NCBI GenBank assembly: GCA_000014925.1
Contig: CP000474.1
Location: 2,046,001-2,110,000, forward strand
Direction: 5' to 3'
DNA from: Paenarthrobacter aurescens TC1
GTDB lineage: Bacteria; Actinomycetota; Actinomycetes; Actinomycetales; Micrococcaceae
Length of the DNA stretch: 64,000 nt
In this document: positions 18,193 through 27,511 of the stretch, piece by piece
Layout of the letters: each line of letters starts with the position of its first letter
Numbering within the stretch: position 1 is the first letter of the stretch
Notes under the pieces: model-generated
The model's database searches: none
What the model was told of the DNA's origin: nothing
What the model saw: only the letters and a program-made list of their open reading frames with translations
Program-made: the position numbers and the translations under genes

Positions 18193-19332
18193 ATGCAGCC
18201 ACAAACAGCCACCGGCTCTGCCGGTCCGGTTTCCGGGAGGGCTGGCCCCGGAAAATCCCACGACGAGTCCCGTTCACGGCTCTCCGGCGTCGGCGACTTC
18301 ATCGGTGCGCAGGGCCTGCTGGTCGTCGTCTTGCTCTTCGGTGTACTGCTGACGTTCCTGAGCCCGGTATTCCTGACCACAGTCAACCTGGTAAACCTGC
18401 TCTACCAGTGCACGATCCTCGGTGTGTTCGCCATCGGCATGACCTTCGTGATCCTTACCGGCGGCATCGACGTCTCGGTAGGATCTACGGCTGCCCTGTC
18501 GTCCGTGCTGTCCATGGGCGTGATCGTCAACATGGATATGCCGCCGGCAATCGGACTCCTGACCGGCCTCGTAGTTGGCGCCGGAGTCGGAGCGGTCAAC
18601 GGACTGATGGTCACGAAGCTGGGCATATCCCCGCTGATCGCGACCCTGGCAACACTCTCCGCCGGCTCGGGAATCGCCTTCGCCTACTCGGACGGCGGCA
18701 ACATCACGCCTGTGCCGAAGGTGCTCACCGATATGGTCAGCGCGAAGATCGCCGGAATTCCTTTGCTCATACCGGCCGTTCTGGTGCTGGCTTTCCTGGC
18801 CCACTTGGTCCTGACCCGTACTACCTACGGACGTTCCATTTACGCCGTCGGCGGCAACAAGGAAGCAGCCCTGCTTGCAGGCATCCGCGTCGATCGAGTC
18901 ACGATGAACGCTTACATTATCGCCGGCCTCTCGGCGGGAATGGCGGGTCTTCTGCTCACCGGTCGTCTGGCCTCCGGAAGCCCGCGTGCCGGCGACGGCA
19001 TTGAACTCACCGTCATTGCCGCCGTGGTCATCGGCGGAACAAGCCTCTTCGGTGGCCAAGGAAACATCAAGGGCACACTGCTCGGCGTGCTGTTGATCGC
19101 GATGGTCTCCAATGCCGTAAACCTTCTCGGAATCCCGTCGTCCTACGACCGCATTGTCCAGGGCGTCGTCATCTTCGCTGCGGCCGCCCTGGACGTGTAC
19201 CGCTACAAGTACGTCCAGAAGAACCTGTCAAGGAAACGCAGGATCGGACCGCCGGCGGCGATAGACCCGACGACGGCGGGCAGCCCGGTTACCGGGCCAG
19301 CCACAGCGCACACCACAGGAACTTCGACCTAA
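18193..19332 (+). CDS. Ribose-type sugar ABC transporter permease
   Basis: The product is 379 residues from ATG 18193, with GGAG 8-9 nt upstream. It belongs to the RbsC/BPD_transp_2 family. A Gly/Ser-rich cytoplasmic N-terminus (1-35) precedes about nine to ten hydrophobic helices, which include VILTGGIDVSVGSTAALSSV, the family signature. The conserved AVGGNKEAALLAGIRVDRV loop is the ATPase contact. The C-terminus is long and polar. It forms the membrane channel for the binding protein and ATPase encoded downstream. The ATPase gene is separated from it by the binding protein and two isomerase genes, an unusual gene order. Confidence 0.92.
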   Translation: MQPQTATGSAGPVSGRAGPGKSHDESRSRLSGVGDFIGAQGLLVVVLLFGVLLTFLSPVFLTTVNLVNLLYQCTILGVFAIGMTFVILTGGIDVSVGSTAALSSVLSMGVIVNMDMPPAIGLLTGLVVGAGVGAVNGLMVTKLGISPLIATLATLSAGSGIAFAYSDGGNITPVPKVLTDMVSAKIAGIPLLIPAVLVLAFLAHLVLTRTTYGRSIYAVGGNKEAALLAGIRVDRVTMNAYIIAGLSAGMAGLLLTGRLASGSPRAGDGIELTVIAAVVIGGTSLFGGQGNIKGTLLGVLLIAMVSNAVNLLGIPSSYDRIVQGVVIFAAAALDVYRYKYVQKNLSRKRRIGPPAAIDPTTAGSPVTGPATAHTTGTST

Positions 19333-19346
19333 CAGCTCACCCGCAT

Positions 19347-19369
19347 ACATGCCGGCACAGCCGGCATGT
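19347..19369 (+). other. Intercistronic hairpin before the binding protein gene
   Basis: A perfect 10-bp stem (ACATGCCGGC with GCCGGCATGT) and 3-nt loop ACA, without a U-tract. Such stem-loops commonly protect the abundant binding-protein mRNA from exonucleases. Confidence 0.6.
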
Positions 19370-19397
19370 CCTAGCACCCAACAGAAAGAGTAAGTCA

Positions 19398-20384
19398 ATG
19401 AAGACCTCACCCAAACTGGCGGTCCTCGCGGCAGTCTCCGCCGCAGCCATAGCCCTCACCGGCTGCGCACCCAGCGCCGCCCAGGAAGCCAACGACGGAA
19501 CGAAGACTAAGAAGATCGCCGTCCTGCTCTATAGCCAGAGTTTTGAATTCATGGTTGCCCTCGGGCAGGGTGTCAAGGATAAGGCGAAGGAACTCGGCGT
19601 GGAGGTCACAGTCCTTGATGCCAAGGGCGATTCCAGCACGCAGATCAGCCAAATCCAGGACCAACTCGCCCAGGGTGTGGACGGCATTGTCCTCAGCCCG
19701 AATAACTCCGCTGAATTGGTTCCCGGAGTCCAGATGATCCACGATGCCGGAAAGACCGTCACCACCGTGGACTCGGTCATCCCGGGTGACATCGCCGACG
19801 CTGCCGTCGCCTTCGACAACGAAAAGGCCGGCAAGCTTGGCGCTGAAGCCTTGGCCAAACTGATGGGAGAAAAGGGAACCGTCCTCGAGTACCAAGGAGC
19901 CAAGGGTGCTTACCACGCGATTCTGCGTGGCAAGGGGTTCAACGATGGCATCAAGCAGTTCCCCGGCATCAAGGTCATCGGCCGTGACGCACAGTGGACT
20001 GCAGACAACGCTCTGTCCCTGACCGTCGATAACTTCACCGCAGATTCCAGTATCAATGGCCTTTTCAGTCACAACGACGAAATGGTGCGGGGAATAGTCT
20101 CCGGCCTCTCACAGATCAACAAGGACGCTCCGGTGGGCGCCGCAAACCACATCCCGCTCGTCGGAGTAGACGGCACACCCCTTGCCCTTGACCGGATCCG
20201 CAATGGTGTCCAGGACGCCACGATGGACCAGAACCCGTTTGAGATGGGCGCACTGGCCCTTCAGGCCCAGGTTGACCTGCTTGACGGCAAGCAGGTGCCC
20301 AAGATGCAGCTGACTGACACCAAGCTCATCACCAAAGAGAACGTCGATGACCCCACTCTCTGGGGCAACATCTTCAAGGACTAG
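19398..20384 (+). CDS. Sugar-binding lipoprotein of ribose-type ABC transporter
   Basis: The product is 328 residues. A lipoprotein signal peptide ends in the lipobox LTGC (Cys23). The mature part is a periplasmic-binding-protein type 1 fold (Peripla_BP_4): KIAVLLYSQSFEFMVALGQG at the start, the hinge region DGIVLSPNN, and a C-terminal lobe with PLVGVDGTPLALDRI. It captures the sugar outside the membrane and passes it to the adjacent permease. The substrate is unknown; a pentose, hexose or sugar derivative is usual for the family. A hairpin precedes it and another follows it. Confidence 0.92.
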   Translation: MKTSPKLAVLAAVSAAAIALTGCAPSAAQEANDGTKTKKIAVLLYSQSFEFMVALGQGVKDKAKELGVEVTVLDAKGDSSTQISQIQDQLAQGVDGIVLSPNNSAELVPGVQMIHDAGKTVTTVDSVIPGDIADAAVAFDNEKAGKLGAEALAKLMGEKGTVLEYQGAKGAYHAILRGKGFNDGIKQFPGIKVIGRDAQWTADNALSLTVDNFTADSSINGLFSHNDEMVRGIVSGLSQINKDAPVGAANHIPLVGVDGTPLALDRIRNGVQDATMDQNPFEMGALALQAQVDLLDGKQVPKMQLTDTKLITKENVDDPTLWGNIFKD

Positions 20385-20400
20385 CGCAGCTCACCCCTCG

Positions 20401-20436
20401 GCTGCTTGGCCAGGCCTCGCCGCTTGGCCAGGCAGC
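20401..20436 (+). other. Intercistronic hairpin containing a direct repeat
   Basis: GCTGCTTGGCC (20401-20411) pairs with GGCCAGGCAGC (20426-20436) with one G-U pair. GCTTGGCCAGGC also occurs twice as a direct repeat here. There is no U-tract. Confidence 0.5.
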
Positions 20437-20461
20437 AACACCAATTCCATCAAGGAGAAAC

Positions 20462-21313
20462 ATGTCCCGCTTCAAGTATTCCTACAACGCCATCGTCTAC
20501 TACCAGGAAGACATCGCCAAAGGCATTGACCGCGTCGCCCGTTATGGCTACGACGCCATCGAACTGGTCGGAGAACCGGCAACGCACAACGTCGATGAGA
20601 TCAACAAACTGACCAGCGACGCCGGTATCGACGTCAGTTCCATCTGCAGCATCTGGTTTGGAGAGGAACGCGACCTGATCAACCCCAGCGCCGCCAACCG
20701 GCAGAAGGCCTTGGACTACGGCAAGTCAGTAGCTGACTTCGCCGCCGCCGTCGGAGCTCCGACCATCATCGTCGGGCCGTCCCCGGTGGGCAAGACCGAA
20801 GCCCTGGCGAGCGATGAACAGGAATGGGAATGGGCTGTGGAGAACGTCCGCACACTTGGCGAATACGCGGCCAGCGTCGGCATCAACATCACTCTCGAAC
20901 CGTGGAACCGCTACGAGACGCATTTCCTTAACCGGCTCGACCGCGCCGTTGAACTCCTGGACGCTACCGGTCTGAAGAACGCCGGCGTGCACGGCGACCT
21001 CTTCCACATGAACATCGAAGAAGACAGCATCCACGGAGCCTTCGCCCGCGCCGGCAGCAAGGTCAACCACGTCCACCTGGCCGACTCGAACCGGGCAGCC
21101 CCCGGTGTAGGACACATCGACTTCCGTCCGACACTGCAGACGCTGAAGGACATCAACTTCGACGGCTACCTGACCTTCGAACTTCTTCCCGCCGCGTCGA
21201 ATCCCTTCGCCATGATGGCCCGTGGCGGCCACCTGGAGTTCCTGGACCCCTACACCGAAAAGGCCATCAACGAAATGAAGAAGCTGGAACAGGAGCTGTG
21301 GCCCAATGAGTAA
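20462..21313 (+). CDS. TIM-barrel sugar isomerase/epimerase-like protein (1)
   Basis: This 283-residue protein is of the AP-endonuclease-2/xylose-isomerase-like family (D-tagatose 3-epimerase group). The metal ligands expected for the family are in place: Glu in ITLEPWNRYETH, Asp in GVHGDLFHMNIEED, His in VNHVHLADSNR and Glu in LTFELLPA. These enzymes act on keto-sugars by enolisation; some family members instead perform beta-elimination or hydration of 3-keto-glycosides. GGAG precedes the ATG. Its end overlaps the next gene, a paralogue, by 8 nt. Confidence 0.85.
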   Translation: MSRFKYSYNAIVYYQEDIAKGIDRVARYGYDAIELVGEPATHNVDEINKLTSDAGIDVSSICSIWFGEERDLINPSAANRQKALDYGKSVADFAAAVGAPTIIVGPSPVGKTEALASDEQEWEWAVENVRTLGEYAASVGINITLEPWNRYETHFLNRLDRAVELLDATGLKNAGVHGDLFHMNIEEDSIHGAFARAGSKVNHVHLADSNRAAPGVGHIDFRPTLQTLKDINFDGYLTFELLPAASNPFAMMARGGHLEFLDPYTEKAINEMKKLEQELWPNE

Positions 21314-22160
21314 ATACCAATTCGGAGTCAGCACCTTCATCCTGGTCTCCCCGTTCACAGACCAGGACGTTGATCAGTTCGACGTCGCCAAGGAGATGGG
21401 CTACGACCTGATCGAGGTCTGCATTGAAGACCCGGCCGTAGTCAGTGCGGAAGCACTGAAGAAGGCCTCGGAACGGACCGGACTGCCCGTGTCCATCTGC
21501 GGTGCATTCGGACCCGATCGCGACGTCTCACACGAAGACCCGCAGAAGCGGCGGCAGGGCATTGACTACCTGAAACTCTGCGTTGACATCGCTCAAGCCG
21601 TCGGATCCCCCCACGTGGCCGGCCCGATGTACTCCGCCACCGGCAAAGCACGGCTCCTTCCCCCCGAGGAACGTCGGCAGCAGCGCCAGTGGGCAGCCGA
21701 CAGTCTGCGGGAAGTGGCCGACTACGCCTCCGCACGAGGCGTTACCCTGGCCATAGAACCGCTCAATCGCTTCGAAACGGATCTGGTCAACACCGTCGAG
21801 CAGGGACTGGAACTCTGCGAATTGATCGGCCGGGACAACGTGGGCCTGATGCTGGACACGTTCCACATGAGCATCGAAGAGAAGAACATCGCTGCGGCCA
21901 TCACCTCTGCCGGTGACAAGGTCTTCCATTTCCAAGTGTCAGAAAACGATCGCGGAACGCCCGGCAGCGGACACGTTCCTTGGTCCGAGACCTTTGACGC
22001 GTTGAAAACGATCGATTACCAAGGTTCCATTGTGGTCGAATCGTTCCTTCCCACGGTGGAGGAAATCGCCAAGGCTGTTTCGCTCTGGCGGCCGGTGGCA
22101 CCGTCCATGGACGCGCTGGCCAGAGATGGACTCACCTTCCTGAGGAGAGAACTGCCGTGA
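21306..22160 (+). CDS. TIM-barrel sugar isomerase/epimerase-like protein (2)
   Basis: This 284-residue paralogue of the preceding gene starts inside its 3' end. The metal ligands are Glu in LAIEPLNRFETD, Asp in LMLDTFHMSIEE, His in VFHFQVSENDRG and Glu in VVESFLPTVE, as in D-psicose/tagatose 3-epimerases. Having two related but clearly different barrels side by side parallels levoglucosan loci, where one acts as a beta-eliminating lyase and the other as a hydratase. Simple epimerase activity remains possible. Its stop overlaps the GTG of the ATPase gene. Confidence 0.85.
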   Translation: MSKYQFGVSTFILVSPFTDQDVDQFDVAKEMGYDLIEVCIEDPAVVSAEALKKASERTGLPVSICGAFGPDRDVSHEDPQKRRQGIDYLKLCVDIAQAVGSPHVAGPMYSATGKARLLPPEERRQQRQWAADSLREVADYASARGVTLAIEPLNRFETDLVNTVEQGLELCELIGRDNVGLMLDTFHMSIEEKNIAAAITSAGDKVFHFQVSENDRGTPGSGHVPWSETFDALKTIDYQGSIVVESFLPTVEEIAKAVSLWRPVAPSMDALARDGLTFLRRELP

Positions 22161-23653
22161 CTAAGACGCCCGGACGTGCTCCAGCAATCGTTGAAGCACG
22201 TAATCTCGTAAAACTGTTTCCGGGCGTCGTCGCCCTCTCCGGCATGAATTTCGAACTTCATGCCGGAGAGGTGCACTGCGTCTGTGGTGAGAACGGAGCC
22301 GGTAAATCGACGCTGATTAAGACGCTCAGCGGGTTTTACACTCCCGACGAAGGGGGCGTGTACGTGGACGGCGAACTCATGCCCTCCAGTACAGCGGCTT
22401 CCAAAGCCGCCGGGATTGCAACCATCTACCAGGAGCACAACCTGGTCCCGGACCTGTCCGTAGCCGAAAATGTACTGCTGGGAAACTGGGGTGGACGCAA
22501 CGGCATCCTCTCTCGCCGCGAGATCCGCAAGCGGGCAAGGAAGGCACTCGACCAGGTTGCACCGCACCTCAACCTCGACACTCCTGCCATGGCGCTCTCA
22601 ACGGTGGACGGCCAGATGGTGGAAATCGCGCGCGCCATAGCCCAGGACGCGAGAGTGATCATCATGGATGAGCCAACCACCGCCCTGACCGAGCAGGACG
22701 TTGAGAAGCTGTACAAGCTCGTCAACGAGCTTCGGGGCAAGGGCTTGGCGATCATGTACGTTTCGCACAAACTGGAGGAAGTCTTCACCCTGGCCGACCG
22801 GATAACCGTCATCCGCGAAGGCAAGACCGTGGCCTCATCCGTCCCCGCGGGTGAGCTAGATGCCCGATCCGTCGTGCAGTTGATGGTGGGCCGGGACGTG
22901 GACCTTTACGAGCATATTCCCCGCGAACGCGGTGAACTGGTTCTTGAGGCGCGGGGTCTAAGCCGTGCCGGAGCGTTTGAGGACGTGAATGTTCGACTGC
23001 ACGCAGGGGAAATCGTTGGACTGGCAGGACTCGTCGGCGCAGGCCGGACAGAGGTCGCCCGGTGCATCTACGGGGCAGACAAACCAGACGCAGGAACCGT
23101 AGAGATCAACGGCCGGAAACTACGTCTCCATGGTGCGTCTGACGGCATCGCCGCCGGCATTGCCCTCGTCCCGGAGGAGCGAAAGCTGCAGGCCATCATC
23201 CCCATGCTGTCCATCCGCGAAAACACCACCCTGACTCTCCTGAAACAGATCAGCAAGTGGGGCGTGCTGAAGAGGGGCCACGAAAAGAAGATGGTTGGCG
23301 ACTACATCAAAGAACTTGATGTCAGGACCCCCTCTGCGGAAACGCCGATACAGTCCCTGTCCGGCGGCAACCAGCAAAAGGTCATCATCGCACGCTGTCT
23401 GGCCAGCAATCCCAAGGTCCTCATCCTGGACGAGCCAACAAAGGGCATCGACATCGGCGCGAAGGCCGAGATCCACCGTCTGATCGAACAACTGGCTCGC
23501 AGAGGCGTAGCCGTACTCGTGATTTCCAGCGAACTCCCCGAGTTGCTCGAGCTCTCCGACAGAGTGATGGTTATGCGGTCCGGCCGAGTAGTGGCCGAAC
23601 TGGACAAGGCACAAGCAACCAAAGAAAACGTCATCGCATATGCCGCGGCGTAA
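22157..23653 (+). CDS. Ribose-type sugar ABC transporter ATPase (two nucleotide-binding domains)
   Basis: The product is 498 residues from GTG 22157, overlapping the previous stop by 4 nt. It is an RbsA-like double ATPase. The first domain has Walker A GENGAGKS and Walker B VIIMDEPTTAL. The second has a degenerate Walker A (GLVGAGRTE), LSGGNQQKVIIARCL and Walker B VLILDEPTKGID. This asymmetry is normal for the family. It drives the permease encoded earlier in the operon. Confidence 0.94.
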   Translation: MTKTPGRAPAIVEARNLVKLFPGVVALSGMNFELHAGEVHCVCGENGAGKSTLIKTLSGFYTPDEGGVYVDGELMPSSTAASKAAGIATIYQEHNLVPDLSVAENVLLGNWGGRNGILSRREIRKRARKALDQVAPHLNLDTPAMALSTVDGQMVEIARAIAQDARVIIMDEPTTALTEQDVEKLYKLVNELRGKGLAIMYVSHKLEEVFTLADRITVIREGKTVASSVPAGELDARSVVQLMVGRDVDLYEHIPRERGELVLEARGLSRAGAFEDVNVRLHAGEIVGLAGLVGAGRTEVARCIYGADKPDAGTVEINGRKLRLHGASDGIAAGIALVPEERKLQAIIPMLSIRENTTLTLLKQISKWGVLKRGHEKKMVGDYIKELDVRTPSAETPIQSLSGGNQQKVIIARCLASNPKVLILDEPTKGIDIGAKAEIHRLIEQLARRGVAVLVISSELPELLELSDRVMVMRSGRVVAELDKAQATKENVIAYAAA

Positions 23654-23679
23654 GCGATCCAACCAGAACGGATAGAATC

Positions 23680-24693
23680 ATGCCCGATCAACAGACCCGG
23701 CCGTTCACCCTGTTCACCGGCCAGTGGGCCGACCTTCCCTTCGAGGAAGTCGCGCGTCTTGCCTCGGGCTGGGGCTACGACGGCCTGGAAATCGCCGTCT
23801 CCGGAGACCACCTGGACGCCTGGCGCTGGGACGAGCCCGGTTACGTCGAGTCCAAACTCGCAGTGTTGGAAAAGTACAACCTGAAGGTCTGGGCCATCTC
23901 CAACCACCTCAAGGGCCAGGCCGTCTGCGATGACCCCATCGACTTCCGCCACGAAGCGATCGTCGGCTCCCGCGTCTGGGGCGACGGCGAACCCGAAGGC
24001 GTCCGCCAACGCGCCGCCGAAGAAATGAAACACACCGCCCGCCTCGCCCGCGCCCTGGGCGTGGACACCGTGGTCGGGTTCACCGGCTCCTCCATCTGGC
24101 AATACGTCGCCATGTTCCCGCCCGTCCCCGAAAAAGTCATCGACGCCGGATACCAGGACTTCGCCGACCGGTGGAACCCCATCCTGGACGTCTTCGACGA
24201 ACAAGGGGTCCGCTTCGCCCACGAAGTCCACCCCTCCGAAATCGCCTACGACTACTGGACCACCGTCCGGACCCTCGAAGCGATCGGACACCGGGAAGCG
24301 TTCGGCCTGAACTGGGACCCGTCCCACTTCATGTGGCAAGGCATCGACCCCGTGTCCTTCATCTGGGACTTCAAGGACCGGATTTACCACGTGGACTGCA
24401 AGGACACCAAGCTCCGCCCCACCGGCCGGAACACCGTAATGGGCTCGCACCTGCCCTGGGGCGACCCCCGCCGCGGCTGGGACTTTGTCTCCGCCGGACG
24501 CGGTGACGTGCCCTGGGAATCCTCCTTCCGGGCGCTCACCGCGATCGGCTACACCGGACCCATCAGCGTGGAATGGGAAGACGCAGGCATGGACCGCCTC
24601 CACGGCGCCCCCGAAGCCCTCGCGGCGCTGAAGAAGTTCGACTTCCCCGCCTCACAGACCTCCTTCGACGCCGCTTTCAGCAGCAAGGACTAA
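23680..24693 (+). CDS. TIM-barrel sugar isomerase/epimerase-like protein (3)
   Basis: This 337-residue member of the same superfamily is longer than its two operon partners and only distantly related to them. Probable metal ligands are Glu in FAHEVHPSEIAYDY, Asp in LNWDPSHFMWQG, His in IYHVDCKDTKLRP and Glu in ISVEWEDAGMDR. It is close to proteins annotated as sugar phosphate isomerase/epimerase beside Gfo/Idh dehydrogenases. It is the last gene of the operon. A weak hairpin begins 18 nt after the stop. Confidence 0.85.
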   Translation: MPDQQTRPFTLFTGQWADLPFEEVARLASGWGYDGLEIAVSGDHLDAWRWDEPGYVESKLAVLEKYNLKVWAISNHLKGQAVCDDPIDFRHEAIVGSRVWGDGEPEGVRQRAAEEMKHTARLARALGVDTVVGFTGSSIWQYVAMFPPVPEKVIDAGYQDFADRWNPILDVFDEQGVRFAHEVHPSEIAYDYWTTVRTLEAIGHREAFGLNWDPSHFMWQGIDPVSFIWDFKDRIYHVDCKDTKLRPTGRNTVMGSHLPWGDPRRGWDFVSAGRGDVPWESSFRALTAIGYTGPISVEWEDAGMDRLHGAPEALAALKKFDFPASQTSFDAAFSSKD

Positions 24694-24711
24694 ACCGAAG
24701 ACCATGACGCC

Positions 24712-24740
24712 TAAGACTCCCGGAGGTCCGAGGTGTCTTA
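24712..24740 (+). terminator. Weak terminator-like hairpin after the sugar operon
   Basis: TAAGAC pairs with GTCTTA, then a T-T mismatch and a CC/GG extension. There is no clear U-tract, so termination is uncertain. Confidence 0.4.
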
Positions 24741-24769
24741 CCTTCAGGCCAATTCGGTGATGCTCCTGG

Positions 24770-24812
24770 ATTGGGCCTCCGCTCCTCGAAAGTTGTAGGG
24801 CGGAGGTCCAAT
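24770..24812. repeat. 13-bp inverted repeat
   Basis: The 13-base arm at 24770-24782 pairs with 24800-24812 with a single G-U pair, around a 17-nt loop. It could be a U-less terminator or a structured leader or trailer. Confidence 0.5.
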
Positions 24813-25102
24813 CAGTTGACTACAGCGCCACGCTTTTGGGAGGCGGCGGGCTTGGAGGGAGTTGCTCGCCAACTCTCCGGATGATGGACACCATCGAATC
24901 ATCTGTGCCGACTCCCTGCCTCTGAGCACGAGTTTCCTGAGTCACGTTCGATCCGCTGCCCACGAGCTTGATGACCTTTCGTTACTTCGTGGGTATGTTG
25001 CGCGAGTCACATCTATTTGCTTCCACTGAGCTGGTGCCTTGATCCTTGCATGACCTAGTTTTTTAGCGCTTGTCAGAGCGTGCCCAATGGAGGACACAAT
25101 TT

Positions 25103-27511
25103 ATGACTAACGTTCTTTGGTTTTCGGAGCTTGGCTTGTCCGACCTTGACCAGGTTGGCGGCAAAAATGCATCGCTTGGCGAAATGGTCCGGAATCTCGC
25201 CTCTGCCGGGGTGAAAGTTCCGGGCGGATTCGCGACGACGGCGGACGCTTACCGGCGTTTTCTGGCGGAGTCCGGGTTGGATGCCCGGATCGAAGGCATC
25301 CTGGAAGGCCTGGACAGCAGCGACGTCACTGCTTTGGCCAAAGTCGGCCAGGAAATTCGCACCTTGATTCGTGAAACACCGTTCCCGGCCGGATTCGAAG
25401 GAGACATCCGGACCGCTTATGAGCGCCTTACGCAGGAGCATGGTGGGGATGTGTCGTGGGCGGTGCGTTCCAGCGCCACGGCTGAGGACCTTCCGGATGC
25501 ATCATTCGCCGGTCAGCAGGAGACGTTCCTGAACATCCGTGGCATAGACAACATTCTCCTGGCCATCAAGGATGTGTTCGCTTCCCTGTATAACGACCGG
25601 GCCATAGCCTACCGGGTGCATCACGGCTTCACGCATTCTGAAGTGGCGCTGTCGGCCGGTATTCAGCGGATGGTGCGTTCCGACGTCGGCGCCTCTGGCG
25701 TGATGTTCACCATGGACACCGAAACCGGCTTCACGGACGCTGTGTTCATTACGTCCTCGTATGGGCTGGGGGAGGCCGTGGTCCAGGGTGCTGTGAACCC
25801 GGACGAATTCTATGTTTACAAGCCGGCCCTGGCAGCCGGTCATCCGGCCGTGCTCAAGCGCGGACTGGGGGAGAAGGCCGTTCAGATGGTCTACACGGAC
25901 TCGGAGGAAGTTGGCCGGACCGTTGACTTCGTTCCTGTGGCGCAGGATTTGCGGAGCCGTTTCAGCCTGACCGATGCCGAAGTCCAGGAGCTCGCCCGGC
26001 ACGCTGTAGCCATCGAGGCACACTATGGCCGTCCGATGGATATTGAGTGGGGTAAGGACGGTGTGGATGGTGAGCTGTACATTCTTCAGGCTCGTCCGGA
26101 AACCGTCGAGTCCCGTAAGGCCGCCGGGACCACGTCCCGGTACACGCTCACGGAACGTTCCACGGTGTTGGTGGAAGGCCGGGCGATCGGTCAGCGGATC
26201 GGTGCCGGGCAGGTTCGGGTGCTGACCTCGATCGATCAGATGGCCTCCTTCCAAGAGGGTGATGTCCTGGTGGCGAACATGACGGATCCGGACTGGGAAC
26301 CGATCATGAAGAAGGCCGCGGCTATTGTCACCGACCGTGGCGGACGGACCTGTCACGCAGCGATCATTGCCCGGGAGCTGGGTATCCCCGCCGTCGTCGG
26401 TACCGGGTATGCGTCCCAGATCCTCAAAGACGGGGCCCCGGTCACGGTGTCCTGCGCTGAGGGGGAGGCCGGTCTGGTCTATGAGGGTTTGCTCGAGTAC
26501 TCCTTGCACGAGACCAGCGTGGAGACCATGCCGGAAGCTCCGGTGAAGATCATGATGAACGTGGGTACCCCGGAACAGGCGTTCAGTTTCTCCAGGCTCC
26601 CCAACCATGGCGTGGGCCTGGCCCGCCTGGAGTTCATCATCAATCGACAGATCGGCGTCCACCCCAACGCCTTGCTGGCGGTGGCAGGCGAAATTGAGCG
26701 CCCGGCTGCCTTGGATGACTACACCGTCCGGCAAATCCAGGAAAAGACCGCCGCTTACGATGGTCCCCGCGATTACTATGTCCGCCGCCTGGCCGAAGGC
26801 ATCGCCACCATCGCGGCGGCGTTTGCGCCGGATCCGGTCATCATCCGGCTCTCGGACTTCAAGTCCAACGAGTACGCCAACCTCATCGGTGGTCCGGCTT
26901 TCGAGCCGGAGGAGGAGAACCCGATGATCGGGTACCGTGGCGCGTCCCGGTACCTGTCGGCGTCCTTCCGCCAAGCGTTCGAACTCGAGTGCGAAGCCTT
27001 GAAGTACGTCCGCAACGAGATGGGCCTGAGCAACATCAAGCTGATGGTCCCGTTCGTCCGGACCTTGGACGAGGCTCGCGGTGTGATTGAACTCCTCGCC
27101 GCCAATGGGCTCCGCCGGGGCGAGGATGGGCTGGAGATCGTGATGATGTGCGAACTGCCGGCCAACGCACTCCTGGCCGATGAGTTCCTGGAGTACTTCG
27201 ATGGTTTCTCCATTGGCTCCAACGACCTCACCCAGCTCACTCTGGGACTGGATCGTGACTCCGCCCTGGTTGCTGAGGGCTTCGATGAGCGGAATCCGGC
27301 AGTGACCAAATTGCTGGAATTGGCGATCACCGCATGTCGCGCCAAGGGCCGCTATGTGGGAATCTGCGGCCAAGGCCCCAGCGACCACCCGGACTTTGCC
27401 GAGTGGCTGCTCGGACAGGGCATCAGTTCGATTTCGCTGAACCCCGATGCCGTAACCGAGACCTGGCTGCGCCTGGCCCGCACCACACGTACCACCAGCA
27501 CCACCGCCTAA
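25103..27511 (+). CDS. ppsA: Phosphoenolpyruvate synthase
   Basis: The product is 802 residues from ATG 25103, with GGAGG 9 nt upstream; an earlier in-frame start at 25070 lacks a ribosome site. It converts pyruvate and ATP to PEP, AMP and phosphate for gluconeogenesis. The ATP-grasp domain spans about 1-330 ([11 protein letters not shown] at the start, [20 protein letters not shown]). The phosphohistidine domain has GGRTCHAAI with catalytic His418. The C-terminal PEP-binding barrel ends with the CGQGPSD motif. The stop abuts the start of ppsR, its regulator. Confidence 0.95.
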   Translation: MTNVLWFSELGLSDLDQVGGKNASLGEMVRNLASAGVKVPGGFATTADAYRRFLAESGLDARIEGILEGLDSSDVTALAKVGQEIRTLIRETPFPAGFEGDIRTAYERLTQEHGGDVSWAVRSSATAEDLPDASFAGQQETFLNIRGIDNILLAIKDVFASLYNDRAIAYRVHHGFTHSEVALSAGIQRMVRSDVGASGVMFTMDTETGFTDAVFITSSYGLGEAVVQGAVNPDEFYVYKPALAAGHPAVLKRGLGEKAVQMVYTDSEEVGRTVDFVPVAQDLRSRFSLTDAEVQELARHAVAIEAHYGRPMDIEWGKDGVDGELYILQARPETVESRKAAGTTSRYTLTERSTVLVEGRAIGQRIGAGQVRVLTSIDQMASFQEGDVLVANMTDPDWEPIMKKAAAIVTDRGGRTCHAAIIARELGIPAVVGTGYASQILKDGAPVTVSCAEGEAGLVYEGLLEYSLHETSVETMPEAPVKIMMNVGTPEQAFSFSRLPNHGVGLARLEFIINRQIGVHPNALLAVAGEIERPAALDDYTVRQIQEKTAAYDGPRDYYVRRLAEGIATIAAAFAPDPVIIRLSDFKSNEYANLIGGPAFEPEEENPMIGYRGASRYLSASFRQAFELECEALKYVRNEMGLSNIKLMVPFVRTLDEARGVIELLAANGLRRGEDGLEIVMMCELPANALLADEFLEYFDGFSIGSNDLTQLTLGLDRDSALVAEGFDERNPAVTKLLELAITACRAKGRYVGICGQGPSDHPDFAEWLLGQGISSISLNPDAVTETWLRLARTTRTTSTTA

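Larger units (their letters stand above)
24694..25102. other. Intergenic region between the sugar operon and ppsA
   Basis: These 409 bp contain two inverted repeats (24712-24740 and 24770-24812) and then the ppsA promoter region. No reading frame here looks like a protein. Confidence 0.45.
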
